From Ashinkailepas kermadecensis (lineage: Eukaryota > Arthropoda > Thecostraca > Neolepadidae): a stretch of 64,000 nt of DNA. The notes beneath the pieces are model-generated. The model worked only from the letters and a program-made list of their open reading frames with translations. It was not told the DNA's origin and did not search any database. The position numbers and the translations under genes were made by a program. The DNA lies in assembly GCA_034440615.1 (NCBI GenBank), contig JAOTOM010005048.1:160001-224000 (forward strand), written 5' to 3'. Positions 1-12,900 of the stretch are shown piece by piece; position 1 is the first letter of the stretch; each line of letters opens with the position of its first letter.

Positions 1-554
1 TGTCCGTGCTCCCCTGAGCCGGCAGTGCCGTTTTCTAGATGGCTTCTATGGCGTGGCTGTAATCCGTGCAAATCAGTCTGCAGTTTATACTGGTACAGTT
101 TCATACAGTCCTGGCGAACCATGTGGGGGGCCAAAAGGGAGTTGGACGGCTCGCCCTGACCCGAAGAGCGATCACTATCGTTCTGGACATCGAACGGCAA
201 GCGCACCACCGTCGTTGAACACAGCACCGAAAAACAGTCTCCTGTGATATCGAATGATGTAGTACTTTTCCAAACGAACTACAAATTTAATACTACTACA
301 GCTCCGTTGAAGCTGAAGCCGTTTTCCGTCACGGCTTCTGAAAGTTCGGCGCCGTTTGCCACAAAGTATGAATGGTGAAAGTGAGGTGATTTTCCGCCAG
401 GTTTGTTGAAGCTGACCCGGCGCGCCGCCATGGTGCGCACGGTGTGTCTTCTGTGCCTGCCTCCTGAACGTATGCACCCCACGTCTCGGCAAAGCTGCTT
501 CGTCACCGGATACGGCCTCACCGACTCGACGCGTCGTGGCAGCATCGCAGTGCA
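1..554. other. No recognisable gene
   Basis: Moderately GC-rich DNA before the first minisatellite. Short open frames occur on both strands, but none shows a family motif or convincing splice sites. I see nothing that can be named. Confidence 0.5.
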
Positions 555-1300
555 GCACGGTACGTAGCGGTGGTCAGGTGCGTAGCTCAGCACGGTACGT
601 AGCGGTGATCAGGTGCGTAGCTCAGCACGGTACGTAGCGGTGGTCAGGTGCGCAGCGCAACACGGTACGTAGCGGTGGTCAGGTGCGCAGCGCAACACGG
701 TACGTAGCGGTGGTCAGGTGCGTAGCTCAGCACGGTACGTAGCGGTGATCAGGTGTGCAGCGCAACACTGTACGTAGCGGTGGTCAGGTGCGCAGCGCAA
801 CACGGTACGTAGCGGTGGTCAGGTGCGTAGCTCAGCACGGTACTAGCGGTGATCAGGTGTGCAGCTCAGCACGGTACGTAGCGGTGGTCAGGTGCGTAGC
901 TCAGCACGGTACGTAGCGGTGGTCAGGTGTGCAGCTCAGCACGGTACGTAGCGGTGGTCAGGTGCGTAGCTCAGCACGGTACGTAGCGGTGATCAGGTGC
1001 GTAGCTCAGCACGGTACGTAGCGGTGGTCAGGTGCGCAGCGCAACACGGTACGTAGCGGTGGTCAGGTGCGCAGCGCAACACGGTACGTAGCGGTGGTCG
1101 GTGCACAGCGCAACACGGTGCGTAGCGGTGGTCAGGTGCGCGCGCAACACGGTACGTAGCGGTGGTCAGGTGCGCAGCGCAACACGGTACGTAGCGGTGG
1201 TCAGGTGCGCAGCGCAACACGGTGCGTAGCGGTGGTCAGGTGCGCAGCGCAACACGGTACGTAAAGATGATCGGGTGCGCAGTACATCGCAGTGCGCAGT
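555..1300. repeat. 35-bp minisatellite, about 20 copies
   Basis: Direct tandem repeat with a 35-bp unit beginning gcacggtacgtagcggtggt. Two main variants alternate, ending in gtagctca or gcagcgcaa, and a few copies carry small deletions (near 842 and 1139). The last copies decay towards 1300. The open frames here are by-products of the repeat. Confidence 0.95.
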
Positions 1301-2402
1301 GATGATGTTTTCGACATACAATAATGAGAAACGCTGAAGGATTGGATACCAAATTGGACAGCACAGCAGCACTACAATTTGCACTAAATAACCTACTGGC
1401 CACATTTACAATTGCCTAAGCTAGGCTGCGCTGGCTGGGCTTTATTTGCGAGGCCATCAGCCAGTTAATAAGTGTTATGTTCGAACTAGGTCGGACTGCT
1501 CAGCTTCCAAAAAATGGATGTAATCTTGAACAACAACAAACAAAAAAACCTGTGATTACATCATGCTGAATATCTGTATCTTGCATGACCTACTGCACTT
1601 CTCGATTTGCTTCCAACATTTGGCTAGTACGTGTTGTATTTCAGGTAGCATGCAACGATTTAGGGGACACGGAGTCCAAGTGTCCACAAAAAAGGTATTA
1701 GAAAGCAAATTTGCCGGACATTTATGTTGCTAATGACGCCTTATGTTTTGATCATCAATAAATATTTGCAAAACAAGTCAATGGTTGACATATTTCGCTC
1801 CGTGACTGTGTTGGTGCACACGTGCACACGGTGGGTTTGCCGATCAACGTGCATCCACTTTGGGATACCCGTGGCACTGCCTTCAATGAGAACAGAAAGG
1901 GTTTGAAAATCTACAATAATCCCACCATGGACTTTTCAGAATCGATGTTGCATGACAAGCTTCTCCGTCAGATCGAGCTTACCAACATCTTCTATCGGTT
2001 TCTGCCAGTTATATCGGCTATGCACATCTTTTACGATATAAATATATACAACTGGTAACGAAAACAACTTTTTACCTTCACTTTTGGAGGAGTCGTTGTG
2101 TACCTGTGCCGTACGCATTATCTCTCTTTTTATTGTGTCGTACTAGCTTGATATTTGGCCTTGGTTGTTCCTAAGTAATGTCAAGCAAACGCATGAGAAA
2201 CGCTGCTTAGAGACAGCAAGGGATGGATAGGTTAATAAGGGCCACAACACAATACACAACCTTGAATCGCTCTGAGCCTGCCCAAAATTCAGCGTTCCTT
2301 ATCATTTTCTAAAAAGGCACAGAATGTAAGCCGGAGGATTTCGGGAAGCCTATCCACAATGTTCCGTGACTTCGCAATGCACTTTGTATTCTGCCTTGCG
2401 GA
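1301..2402. other. Unassigned AT-rich DNA
   Basis: Unique-looking AT-rich sequence. Short open frames on both strands carry no domain I recognise. No repeat longer than a few bases was noticed. Confidence 0.4.
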
Positions 2403-2603
2403 GTTCCAAGCCCTGGTTACGCCACTGCTAATGAACTCAGACCAAATCTGTACTGTTGTCTCACATTGCGGATTCCAAGCCCTGGCTACGCCACTGCTAA
2501 TGAACTCAGACCAAATCTGTGCTGTCGTATCACATTGCGGATTCCAAGCCCTGGCTACGCCACTGCTAATGAACTCAGACCAAATCTGTGCTGTTGTCTC
2601 ACA
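2403..2603. repeat. Three tandem copies of a 69-bp unit
   Basis: Three near-identical 69-bp copies, each containing ttccaagccctgg and gaactcagaccaaatctg. The unit is 23 codons long, so frames stay open across all copies, but there is no sign of a real protein. Confidence 0.9.
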
Positions 2604-2790
2604 ATTCGCGGATGCTCTTACTCCTACGAGTCTAGTTCTATGGATCCCCAGCTTAAATATTTGCTTTTGTATGCACGTCGCGCAGGCAAGAGCGACAGCT
2701 CTTGGTGGGTAAATTCATCAATAAAAATAATATCTCCCATACGCCAAGATGAGGAAGAACTGGCACGCACACCCCCACACCCCCACTCAG

Positions 2791-2960
<170 letters not shown>

Positions 2961-4740
2961 AGGAGGTCTCTGCCGCCGGCGGGGTGTGGGGTGTATGGGG
3001 GTGCTGTCGTTACTGTGGTTGCGGGTGCGGTCATCTTTCGGGTTGCGTGAAAGAGAACCTACCAAACCAAACTTGGCTGAATTTCTCTTTTGCTTTTAGA
3101 GTCAGTGTGTTGGTGTTGTGCTTGGTTCCCCACCACCTCCACCATCCATTCCCCCAACCCAAGACGGGTTGGTCTTATGTGAACTACTCTCCCTTGCACG
3201 TATTTATATGTGCGAGGTCAAAGTTTTGGGAACACCATACAGGCAAGTGAGTGCACTCGCTAAATTAGAATGTATACATTGAATTATAAAATCAAGGAGC
3301 ATGATTTTTTTTCTGTGGTTTGAATAGCTTGCCCCCAGTTGGGACTTTTTGGGTGCTAATAGTATGATAATTTTGTGCAATGTGCCGCACGAAATAGTAT
3401 TGAGCCCCAAGCGGTTTCCGCTGGTCCATAAAGCTACCTAACACACATTCGTTCTCCTCATTCTCTCACATTCGCTCGTCCCATTCGCTCTCTCCTTATT
3501 AATTAATAAATTGTTTGGCCCACAATTTTGCTCCCGGTCCCCGGCCTCCCCCTCAGCGTTGCACAAACACACATATTGGCTAGCCATTGCTCTAATTTTG
3601 AAAGTATGTTGGCTAAATATTTAAACCTTTCACTGCCAATGATAGGTGGCATCGCCATTATTGGCAGCGTTCCTCGTCTCCATACGGTCTTAATGTTACG
3701 ATGGGGCTTATTTACTGGCTCCGAGGGCTTATATATGTGCTCTGGTGTGAATGACCGACCTACCTAACCTTATAACAGCCGATGCCTCGCCGGGTCTTAT
3801 TCGCTGAAAAACGTGCGACCAACCCTACGTATCCAACGGGTAGGCACGGATCCCTACCACGTTGGGTACGTCCCCTGGTCGTCTATGTACCCTAGCCGGC
3901 CCCACCCTTTCAGCCCCGCGGCTTACGGCATGCCAGACCCGTCATTACATCTTCTGAACCATTGCACAATCCGTGCCCCGCATACAGAGAACAGAGGTGG
4001 ACGAATTGCCGGGCAGTGTTTTGCATCTATCCTACTGTTCGGCGCCAGACTTTCGAAGAACGCAATGCCTCTAGTCATGGCTTCAATTGCACACTGTGCT
4101 TGAAGCCCATCTGCTCCCCTTGGTCAGAGAGGCCAGCGGGATTTTGCGGTTAGAGAACCATTTGATTTGAGCTAATGTCTCTGAAGTTAATGAGCTATAG
4201 TTAAGTTAAGTAGCTAGTTATAGTATAAGTTAATCTCTAGCTAAAGAGCTAATGCCTCATTTCATCGTTCCCTCTCGCAGTTAAAAGTTTTACAAACGCA
4301 GATTACACACAGGAATATTCATGTTATGTACAAATTAAACTCTTTTGGCCTCTACCATTGCTCAGGAACGTTTGGTCCATAGGAGGACGGCTCCCAGGTC
4401 GGCTGCCTCGCTTATAAATTTACTTCATATAGTAAAGTAATTATAGGCAAATATCCAACCATCATGGGTGAAGCATCGATAGTCATGTCGGGACTGAGTC
4501 AATTATTCCGTGTGTGCTCTTGTACACACTGTACTATTCACGTCTATGTGTCGGTTACTGGTGACACGATCCGAGCGAAAGGCGCGACGCGTACCCCTCA
4601 ACCCCCGAGGCAGTGCCCACCAGTCAGCTACGGACGTATATACTCTCCCCCTGACCACCCGGTCACCGAGGAATGTACTGCGCTCTATCGTCACCGGTCT
4701 GGGGGTCGTATTTCTGACGTCATCGTTTTACGTTGATCTC
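2961..4740. other. Unassigned region
   Basis: Mixed-composition DNA with no recognisable coding domain, RNA gene or long repeat. Confidence 0.35.
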
Positions 4741-4744
4741 TCAA

Positions 4745-5745
4745 CTTGCGGTCGTTTAACAAGCGCACTGGAGGGGGGGGGGCGAAATCCGCCCACCCCT
4801 CCTGTTTTTCGTACGTAACTCCACATTTTATCGGTCGATATACGCCATTTTTTGCATACCTACTTATAAATGACCGGCACATCGTGTAAAGGAAGAAAAA
4901 CGGAAATGGGCCGAAAATTTTTGGAGTTAGAGATCGTTAAAGTCAAAACATTTCGTAGCGCCAGACCACAAAAATCGGCGCTGATACGCTTCCCGTATAT
5001 TGGCAAAAGGGAAGTGTTCTTGGCAACATTAGCGACTTGTTTGATGTATATTGTTATGCATTATAGTTTCAAGGTCATGTTAGGTCACCGAGGTCAAGTC
5101 AGGTCAAGTTCATGACAGGTTAATGGAACCAAACTTGGTCAACTGGAATATTGTCATAAATACAAATGACTGTCATGCGATTGATGTCACTTTGCATGTA
5201 TTCCCTACACATCATGAAAACTACTGTTTGTCATAGTGTACATAAGTGCGTCCATACTTTATTCATGTACTTCACTCTTTTCTTCGCGAAGCCGATTGCG
5301 CCGAGCCGTCCGACGGAGCAGTCGGGCGGGCGACCCGGTTCCGGTAACTGGAACAGGTAACTGAACTGATAAAGTGCTGCTATATAGGTGACCCGAGGTC
5401 AAATGCCAGGTCTAGCATCTGTATTGCATCATTAGTAACGTCCAAAACATCATTGATGCCAATTTTGGAGCATTTAAACACAATCACAGCGATCCATAAC
5501 AATGACAAGCCAAGCCACACAAAAGAAGAAAATGCTGACATATGTGACCTCATTTGACCTTGAAGATATTAACCTAAGTCATGAAATTTGCACACAATAG
5601 AGTTCACTACCGTACCCATCAACCCTGATAATTTCGTTACTCCAGCTTTAATAGCAGCCGAGATCTTATGGGGGGGGGGGGCGGCATCCGCCCCCCCTCC
5701 AGTGCGCGTAATTTTCAGAGGCCCTCCAGGGCGCGTGTTAAGCGG
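4745..5745. mobile_element. Possible ~1-kb element bounded by G-run inverted ends
   Basis: The left end (about 4748-4800) reads roughly gtcgtttaacaagcgcactg followed by a run of nine G. The right end (about 5665-5745), read on the opposite strand, gives gccgcttaacacgcgccctg, and the same end also carries a second gcgcactggaggg block beside a C/G run. The inside has several AGGTCA-like half sites (for example near 5070-5110, 5390 and 5550) but no transposase. No target-site duplication could be fixed, so this may be a non-autonomous element or chance similarity. Confidence 0.35.
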
Positions 5746-6423
5746 CCATCACTATCTGATCTAAATGCTATTTGGTGTTACACAAAGCTGACGGGCATCC
5801 CTTGAGTTCACCTAAAGTTTGGATTTGAAAACTAGTCTGCACCACGGCGGGTAGCTTGGCTATAATGTTAATGTTTAAAGTCCTGTTAGTGTAAGGGCCG
5901 AGTGCATTGGACCGGGGTAGACAGGGATTGTTGCACGCATAGTTTTGCTGCACTCCATTTTTACTCTATCCAGTTATTCTCCACTGCTCCTCCCACTGCC
6001 GAACAGCTGTCACCTGTCTCTGCTAATACCATCACAGATTTTCTATTCTTAATCAGATACATTTACATTGATATACACCGCATGACATTACGACCACCAA
6101 ACACTCTTATCCACGCACCACTATTCATCTCGCACATCTCTGTTCCAGTACGCGACACACTGCCTCTCCCCGGATTTAGCCTATTTGGTCTCCTCACCCA
6201 TACGACTCGTCGCTCCTTTTAGAATAGTGAGATGAGGTGGGGGATGCAGTAGCTGAGTAATTGAAATTAGGTTGGTCCGGCACGGTTTGATAAAAGGGAA
6301 AGTATGTCAGACGGGCGACACTCACATGTCAGATGGTGGTCGCCCTCCAGCCGGTCGTCACTTCTCAACTCTTCTCTGTCCGGCACTTCACTGCACAACT
6401 ATTGCATCTGCCTACATGATTCG

Positions 6424-6435
6424 ATCTCTCTCTCA

Positions 6436-6511
<76 letters not shown>

Positions 6512-6527
6512 CTCTCCCCCTCTCCCT
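6424..6527. repeat. (CT)n microsatellite
   Basis: About 100 bp of nearly pure CT dinucleotides with a few CCT interruptions at each end. Confidence 0.97.
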
Positions 6528-7168
6528 GTGATTCTCAGTAAATCTATCTCAGTGATTCTCTTGTCCGATTCTCGGCTCTTTTCTCTGTGACTGTCGTACC
6601 CTGAGTGTCTTCCGCTGTCCCCTCCTTCGTACTGTGCACCACTTTTCGTTGTAAGTTCTTCTCCGCCCCCTTTTCCCTCTCCAACCATGCAATAGGCTTC
6701 GATAGAAAAGTTCGCGTATCGATATTGATTTTGGATTGGTTGGCAGTACGCCATCTTAATTTTTAATTTTCCTGTGGCCATGCCTTTCTGATGCCGCCTG
6801 GGGCCTTCGTGACGTTCTGCTGGAGCTGGTGGCGATCTGGAATTTCCCACCGTGGGTCGCTGACTTTAAGGTTGGCCGGCCTTTCCTCCCATCCGGTTAT
6901 TGTCGGCACAAGTGCGTGGGAGGGTGCAGTGGAGCGTAGTAGCGAGGTGTTTAACCCAGGTTCTAGCGTTCTACTGCCCCACATCTATCGCTGCCGTCTG
7001 TGATCAGCGCAGGTATGCGACGTTTGGGTTCGTCTTGGCTTCAAAGCATGTCAGGGGAAGGCTAGTCAGGGGAAGGCTAGTGGCCGTTATCTGGTCCGAC
7101 GTCGTGCGGCCCTGTCGGCTGTCGGCTAGGAAAATCGAAAATTGAGTGGTGAAAGAATGTACTCTCCT
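6528..7168. other. Unassigned region
   Basis: No gene recognised. A 17-bp direct duplication (gtcaggggaaggctagt) sits near 7048-7081, and a long (CA)/(TA) tract follows. Confidence 0.4.
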
Positions 7169-7572
<404 letters not shown>

Positions 7573-8563
7573 TGAGTGTCAGTCATCCCTTATCTTGAGG
7601 TATGGAGGATATTACTTTTTAATGATGAAGTTAGTCATCCAAGAGCCACCCAAGAGCCATGGATGAAGAATCATAGTGAAAGCTGGTACGACACATGGCG
7701 TTTCTGTTGTCATTCTTTCCATCCAATGACCAGAGGCCCCATGCTAAGCCTCAGCAACATGGGCATGTGGCATGGGTCACACCTGCCATTTGGTGTTCTC
7801 CACCCATGTATATGAAACCAAGTTAATGCCAGTTTTCCAGATTAATTATATCACCTTGCTCCACGACTGAGATGCGAGAGGGTCTTCAGAGTTTGGAAAG
7901 CGGCCTCTGAGCTCGGAGAATGGCCCTCTGAGTTGAAAAGGGGCCTACTGCTAGAGGACATCCTGATATGCAATGGCAGTAGGCTAAGGTCCCATTTATC
8001 TTTTGATAATTGCCAGTTTGCCCTTTTTAGTGCGCTGCGCGCGCCAAAAAAGAGCCCTTCTCTTGTTTCCGGACGGTCCAAGCACATTTTCGGACTGTCG
8101 GGCCCGTGGGGGATCTATCCCCAACATCCCTTATGAAATCGCCAGCCATGCACGGTGGCTATTCTTGCGTCGTTGCAATAAGATGAACAGCATAATATTA
8201 AAGACAAGTCTCACACCTTGTCAAAATGTCGATGACAAGTGTTACCAGTCGTTTATTACTGGTACAACAGCGCCACGGGCATATCATCTTGCAAATACGC
8301 CGGTCTCCATACCACGATGGAACAAATGTTTGACGGAATGACTTTCGGGATGCCTCTGAACATGGCCCGGTGCCAAACATAGCTTGTGACGTGGACCATG
8401 ACTTGATCACCCCGTCTGGAAATTTTAGTTCAATAGCAGAATTTCGGCCGAGAGCTTGATGTGGAACTGGCAATCAAACACAACTTGCTGCACCACCGAC
8501 CATGACAGGCCAATTGTCTAATACAACGAAGAATGGCTCTTAGATGCTCCTGGGTTTTAGACA
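7573..8563. other. Unassigned region
   Basis: No recognisable domain on either strand. Short frames only. Confidence 0.35.
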
Positions 8564-8729
8564 TTGCGTGTAAAGAAAATATCCGACCTTCAATATACCA
8601 GGAGGTGCTGAGTTGACATCAAAAGTAACGATAAAGATTATACTTTAGTACTCAATCTTTATCGTTACTTTTGATGTCAACTCAGCACCTCCTGGTATAT
8701 TGAAGGTCGGATATTTTCTTTACACGCAA
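8564..8729. repeat. Perfect 76-nt inverted repeat made of Penelope-element ends
   Basis: The arms 8564-8639 and 8654-8729 are exact reverse complements, separated by 14 nt. The outer part of each arm matches the 3' end of the Penelope-like element at 32343-32422 (shared words include gatgtcaactcagcacctcc and attttctttacacgcaa). No hammerhead-like core or coding sequence lies between the arms. It is best read as a fused pair of element termini, or a tiny foldback derivative. Confidence 0.9.
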
Positions 8730-9620
8730 GGCCAATCGTCCACCGATTCTATCAGCTGATGCTAAATACGAGCACATGAAGCGACTCGAACCCTGTGTTG
8801 TCAGAACAGGGTAACCGATCAAAGCTATGTTGCAAGCATCGACTACCTGAAAGGCTTCTTCAATTTCAGCTATAGGGTCTAGCTGACAGGAGATGGTGGA
8901 TAAGATGCATCGTACAGCTCAGCGTATACAAGCTCGGACAGATATGGTCGAAATGCAAATTATAGCGGTGTATGTATACATACGAATGCCATGAACTGAA
9001 GTTTGGTATAAATGTTGGCGCTTCCGTATCTAAGTGAACTCAGCACATTGCAGTATAAAGAATGATAGTCGCTGTGCAAGCTGTCCTGCTGAAGCAAGCT
9101 GTTTGTACTTCTGACGTGGTCTGAACGTGCCAAGCATTCCGGGCCGCTATTTCTAATTGTTTGTGCTTTGCATGATGCATGTACATATATGAATTGCGGG
9201 AGTTGCACAGTTTATTATCCATGTTTGCCATGGTCATTGCTATGATTTGGGATAGGGGGCAAGAGCGTTTTTTCGGAGGATTTTTTTCCCCGTGTAACGC
9301 CATAATGCTAAACTTCACGAAATTACGAAATTGGGAAGGGAGTCGGAGGGGAAGGGGGCGGGGGGGGGGCGTCCTCCGTCCACTACCGTGGCGACGTTGG
9401 TTGCTGTTATTCATGCTGAAAAAAAATGATTCGTTTGACATACATGGATAGATTCAGATAAAGTCATGTATTAGCAACTGTTATTAAGATCGAATACATT
9501 AAATACAAATAGACACAGTCGATCTCTACCAGTATGACCACAAATAAACCAACAATTCTGAGATTACACATCAACTTGCATGCTCAACTGTTCATTATGT
9601 CAGCATATCAATTATAGTTA
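8730..9620. other. Unassigned region
   Basis: No gene recognised. A G-rich stretch around 9335-9372 (a run of nine G) could form unusual structures. Confidence 0.35.
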
Positions 9621-9625
9621 TCACC

Positions 9626-9899
9626 AGGGGCGGATCCAGGAATCTCCATGGGGGATAGTCATCTGGATGGGCGCCATCGACTGAAAAAATACGTTGAGCG
9701 TGGCAGGATAGGGGTGCACTCGACCATCCTGGATGGGTGCCTAATGCCCGGATCGCCTTTTCCTAAACGTTCAGCTGAAAAACAATTCGTCGAGCATGGT
9801 TGGGGAATGCACTCGAGCCTCACCCACAAGTTCGTCTTTTCCCAGTTAGACACACCCCCAGTACTCCCCCCACCCCTGTTCCGGCAATCCGCCCCTGTT
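9626..9899. mobile_element. Possible hAT-type MITE
   Basis: The left end reads caggggcggatccagg and the right end, on the opposite strand, begins caggggcggat, giving an 11-nt perfect terminal inverted repeat. CAGGGGCGGAT-type ends are common in animal hAT elements. The inside (about 270 bp) has no transposase. I could not find matching 8-bp duplications at the flanks (gttatcac versus ttcattgc), which lowers confidence. Confidence 0.5.
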
Positions 9900-10216
9900 C
9901 ATTGCCTTGAGAAAATGTATCCCACAGAATGCTCCAATGTACCCGAAGGGTCAATAAAGGTACCTCCAATAAAAACAAATATTATTCATAGAACCGTAAC
10001 TGCTTGCTTCCAACAGGAATTCCAATCCGTATATATGCCACTGGAAAGGTGGCAAGAATCGTACCCACAATGCTCGCAGAAAATCTTCCTAAAACAGAGG
10101 GATGGGGAGGGGGAGAGGGTGAACTGAAGATAAACCAGATGGCAGACTGGCGACAGCCGGTATATGTTTTTAGTTGTTTAATGAGGGGTGATTACATCGG
10201 GTCGCTGTCGGGAAGT

Positions 10217-10251
10217 GACCAAAGCCAGCCAGGGTTTAGCTGGCTTTGGTC
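10217..10251. repeat. Perfect 13-nt hairpin at minisatellite edge
   Basis: gaccaaagccagc is followed nine bases later by its exact reverse complement, directly before the first 38-bp minisatellite unit. Confidence 0.85.
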
Positions 10252-10254
10252 AGA

Positions 10255-10521
10255 CTTTCCTCTTGCGACAGCTGTGCTCACTGTCGGCTGGCCTTTCCTC
10301 TTGCGACAGCTGTGCTCACTCTCGGCTGGCCTTTCCTCTTGCGACAGCTGTGCTCACTGTCGGCTGGCCTTTCCTCTTGCGACAGCTGTGCTCACTGTCG
10401 GCTGGCCTTTCCTCTTGCGATAGCTGTGCTCACTCTCGGATGGCCTTTCCTCTTGCGACAGCTGTGCTCACTGTCGGCTGGCCTTTCCTCTTGCGACAGC
10501 TGTGCTCACTGTCGGCTGGCC
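10255..10521. repeat. 38-bp minisatellite, 7 copies
   Basis: Seven direct copies of a 38-bp unit starting ctttcctcttgcgacagctg. Copies differ at single positions (for example ctgtcgg versus ctctcgg). It stops a few bases before the hAT element's left target-site duplication. Confidence 0.95.
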
Positions 10522-11214
10522 TGACCCGGCCGTGCAGTGTTGCCGCGGCCCAATTTTACAGCGTACCAGGATCGCACCCAAATCGTACCAGATTTGCTAT
10601 GTTTCGTACCAGATCATAAGCCAAAATGTACCTAATTTCGTACCATTAAAAGTAGGTATAATTTCGGTAATTGTGTGGCTTAGCAAGTAATTTATATCAT
10701 TTTCTTCGTGTTTTAAGTACTCGCTAGATACGTTGGTATAAATTGTCAGAAATCAGGACAGGTTCAATCTTAGACTCCTGATGCCGCCTAGTGAAAGCAG
10801 TTTCAATTGTGACGAAAAAGGACAATACGCATGCAATGCGCAAAACAGTTATTCTCGGTATCACATGGAAATAAGAAGTCAGTCAGTGCTTAGTAAGTTT
10901 TACCACCAGCAGATTCCGCATACTCACCGTATTTACCGGGGGAGCAGGACATGAGGACGGGACGGAGGAGTAAAGACTGTAACGAACCTGCAGTGGAATG
11001 TGCGTTGTTGTTGTCAGTCATTTTGATTTGTTATTGATGATTCATTTTTATTTCATGGCAGCCGTGGGCGTCCACTTGTAGCATGAAGGTGTGACTTGCT
11101 GCTTGGTGACGATCAGGGAAGGCACCGTTCCCATCTGGAGGCGGTTCCCCTATTGTCTTCATGAGGTTCAGGCTGGAGGATACTCTCACGGCGACCGCAC
11201 TGGAGTGCGACAGG

Positions 11215-12900
11215 GATCCTGCATCAGCTGGACTACCTTTGGAAATGCTGGCTCGCCACTGCCATCCCTCAGCCTTTTCACCTCCGCCCAGTACATGGGC
11301 GCAAAATGACCTCAGTAGTCCAGGCGCCCTAAAACCCAAATAACTAACTAACTAACTCCGCCCAGTACTCGCACGCCGGCTTCTCCTTATTCGGGAGCTG
11401 CTCCTTCACTGCCTGCTGGAGTCCTCGCCATTCTTAACTCAGGGCCCGTACTCGGTCTCTTCGATGAGATTGGGAAATCTCAGAGCCAGCGACACAATGG
11501 AGGGCGCTTGCGAGGTCGGGTTCAGCAGCTCCAGAAGCACACTGGTCTTGTCGCTGAAGTCGAATCGTCGCCGGATCTGCTTGCGGAGCTCGGTGTAGAC
11601 TATTTGTACCGTTACCATTTGACCGGTGTAGACCATTCGAGTCGGAGGGCTTTGACCATCTCCTGGGTAACAGACTCTGAGAGGATGATGGCCTCAACGT
11701 TGGTGCCACAGTGCTTCTGCTCCAGAAGGAGGACGTTCCTGGTATGATCAGGACTGACCATCTTACCTGGCTCAGCCGCACATCTGGCTCAGCACGCAGG
11801 AAGTTGCTGGCTACGGAGAGGTAGAGCTTCAGGAGCACAGTTCGTGCATACTGGACCTTGGATGACTCGGACTGGAGCACCTCGTTCGCCCTAGTGATCA
11901 GAGGGAGAGCGTAGTTTCGGAAAGCGATGTACATCTTGTATATTGGGTCGCGGAGGGCGTTCAGGATGGTTCGAGCAGAGTGGACGTGATCCTCGTCCAC
12001 CGCGTGCTGGAAGAAGAGGAGTAGGCCTGCCCAATGCTCGTACATCCTCTTCACCACCGCCCCGAGAGAGAGCCACCTCGTCCTACAGGGGCGCAGCAGC
12101 CTGTGGACTGGGACGTCAGCCAGATCTTGGACAGCCTGGTACTCGAGGAGTCTCTTCGGGCTGTTATTGAGATAGCTGTACACGTCCCGGGCTAGATCAT
12201 CTATGGATGAAGGCAGCTTCGCGCACGCTGCGGGGCGCACAGGTGCAGGGAGTGGCATATGCAGCCGGTGATCAAGATGTGCGGGAGTTCTCTCCTAAAC
12301 AGTGCCTGCACACTGGTGACACCCTATCATGACGCTAGCATTGTCGGCCGAAAATCCAATCCTGTTCTTCAGGGGCACATCGTTAACTGACAGCACGCCA
12401 GGTGGCGTCATGCAGGCCCTGGGCGGTCGCATCCTTGACCTTCCCCAGGTCCAAGAACAGGTCCCTGGTTTTGCCGTCTCGGTCGTCAAAAACGCACCAC
12501 AATGGTCAGATATATGGCAGTAGACCTGTCGGTCGTCTTGTCCACGATCAGTGATAATGGGTTATTGCGCATGAGTGCACTCGCTGTTACCCTGTCCTCT
12601 GCTCCTATGACATCATTAATAGTCTTAGAAGTCCTCGTTCTGGCCGACTTAGGGTTGTTGCCACTTCTGATTCTGGGCATACCATTTTGACTAAGGTACG
12701 AGATGGTCGCTTACTGATAATGGCAGTTGATGTTCAGCGATGAACCCCGCCAGCAGTAGCTCGCCCTGGGCCACATTATCCTGCTGTTTATCGTGGCCAT
12801 GGTTCCTTTCTGCGGCGGCAACAAACGCGGGTAGCTTACCACAGACTGCAGAGTCGGTTACGTTCTTCTTGTGACCCTCAGTTGCCCCGTATATGTGTAT
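11215..12900 (-). pseudogene. hAT transposase, frameshifted and interrupted
   Basis: Conserved blocks occur in transposase order on the minus strand but in several frames: AELLLAGFIAEH-like (read as GELLLAGFIAEHQLPLS, near 12720-12770), LIVDKTTDRST (near 12535-12570, the region of the first catalytic Asp), GFSADNASVM (near 12330-12355, second Asp), CRTRWLSLG (near 12050-12080, the conserved RW) and a C-terminal dimerisation segment (EWRGLQQAVKEQ, continuing as YWAEVKRLRDGSGEP). Frame changes occur near 12485, 12280 and 11640, and a 61-bp insertion splits the C-terminal part. The longest open block is 11434-12258. It cannot encode a working enzyme as it stands. Confidence 0.88.
11295..11355 (+). 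mobile_element. 61-bp retro-insertion with (AACT)n tail
   Basis: The insertion splits the hAT transposase reading frame and is flanked by a 13-bp duplication, ctccgcccagtac (11282-11294 and 11356-11368). It ends gcgccctaaaacccaaataa plus AACT repeats. The tail matches a 31-bp insertion at 19801-19831 and a copy at about 24754-24800, so it is the 3' end of a LINE or SINE family, severely truncated at its 5' end. Confidence 0.85.
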
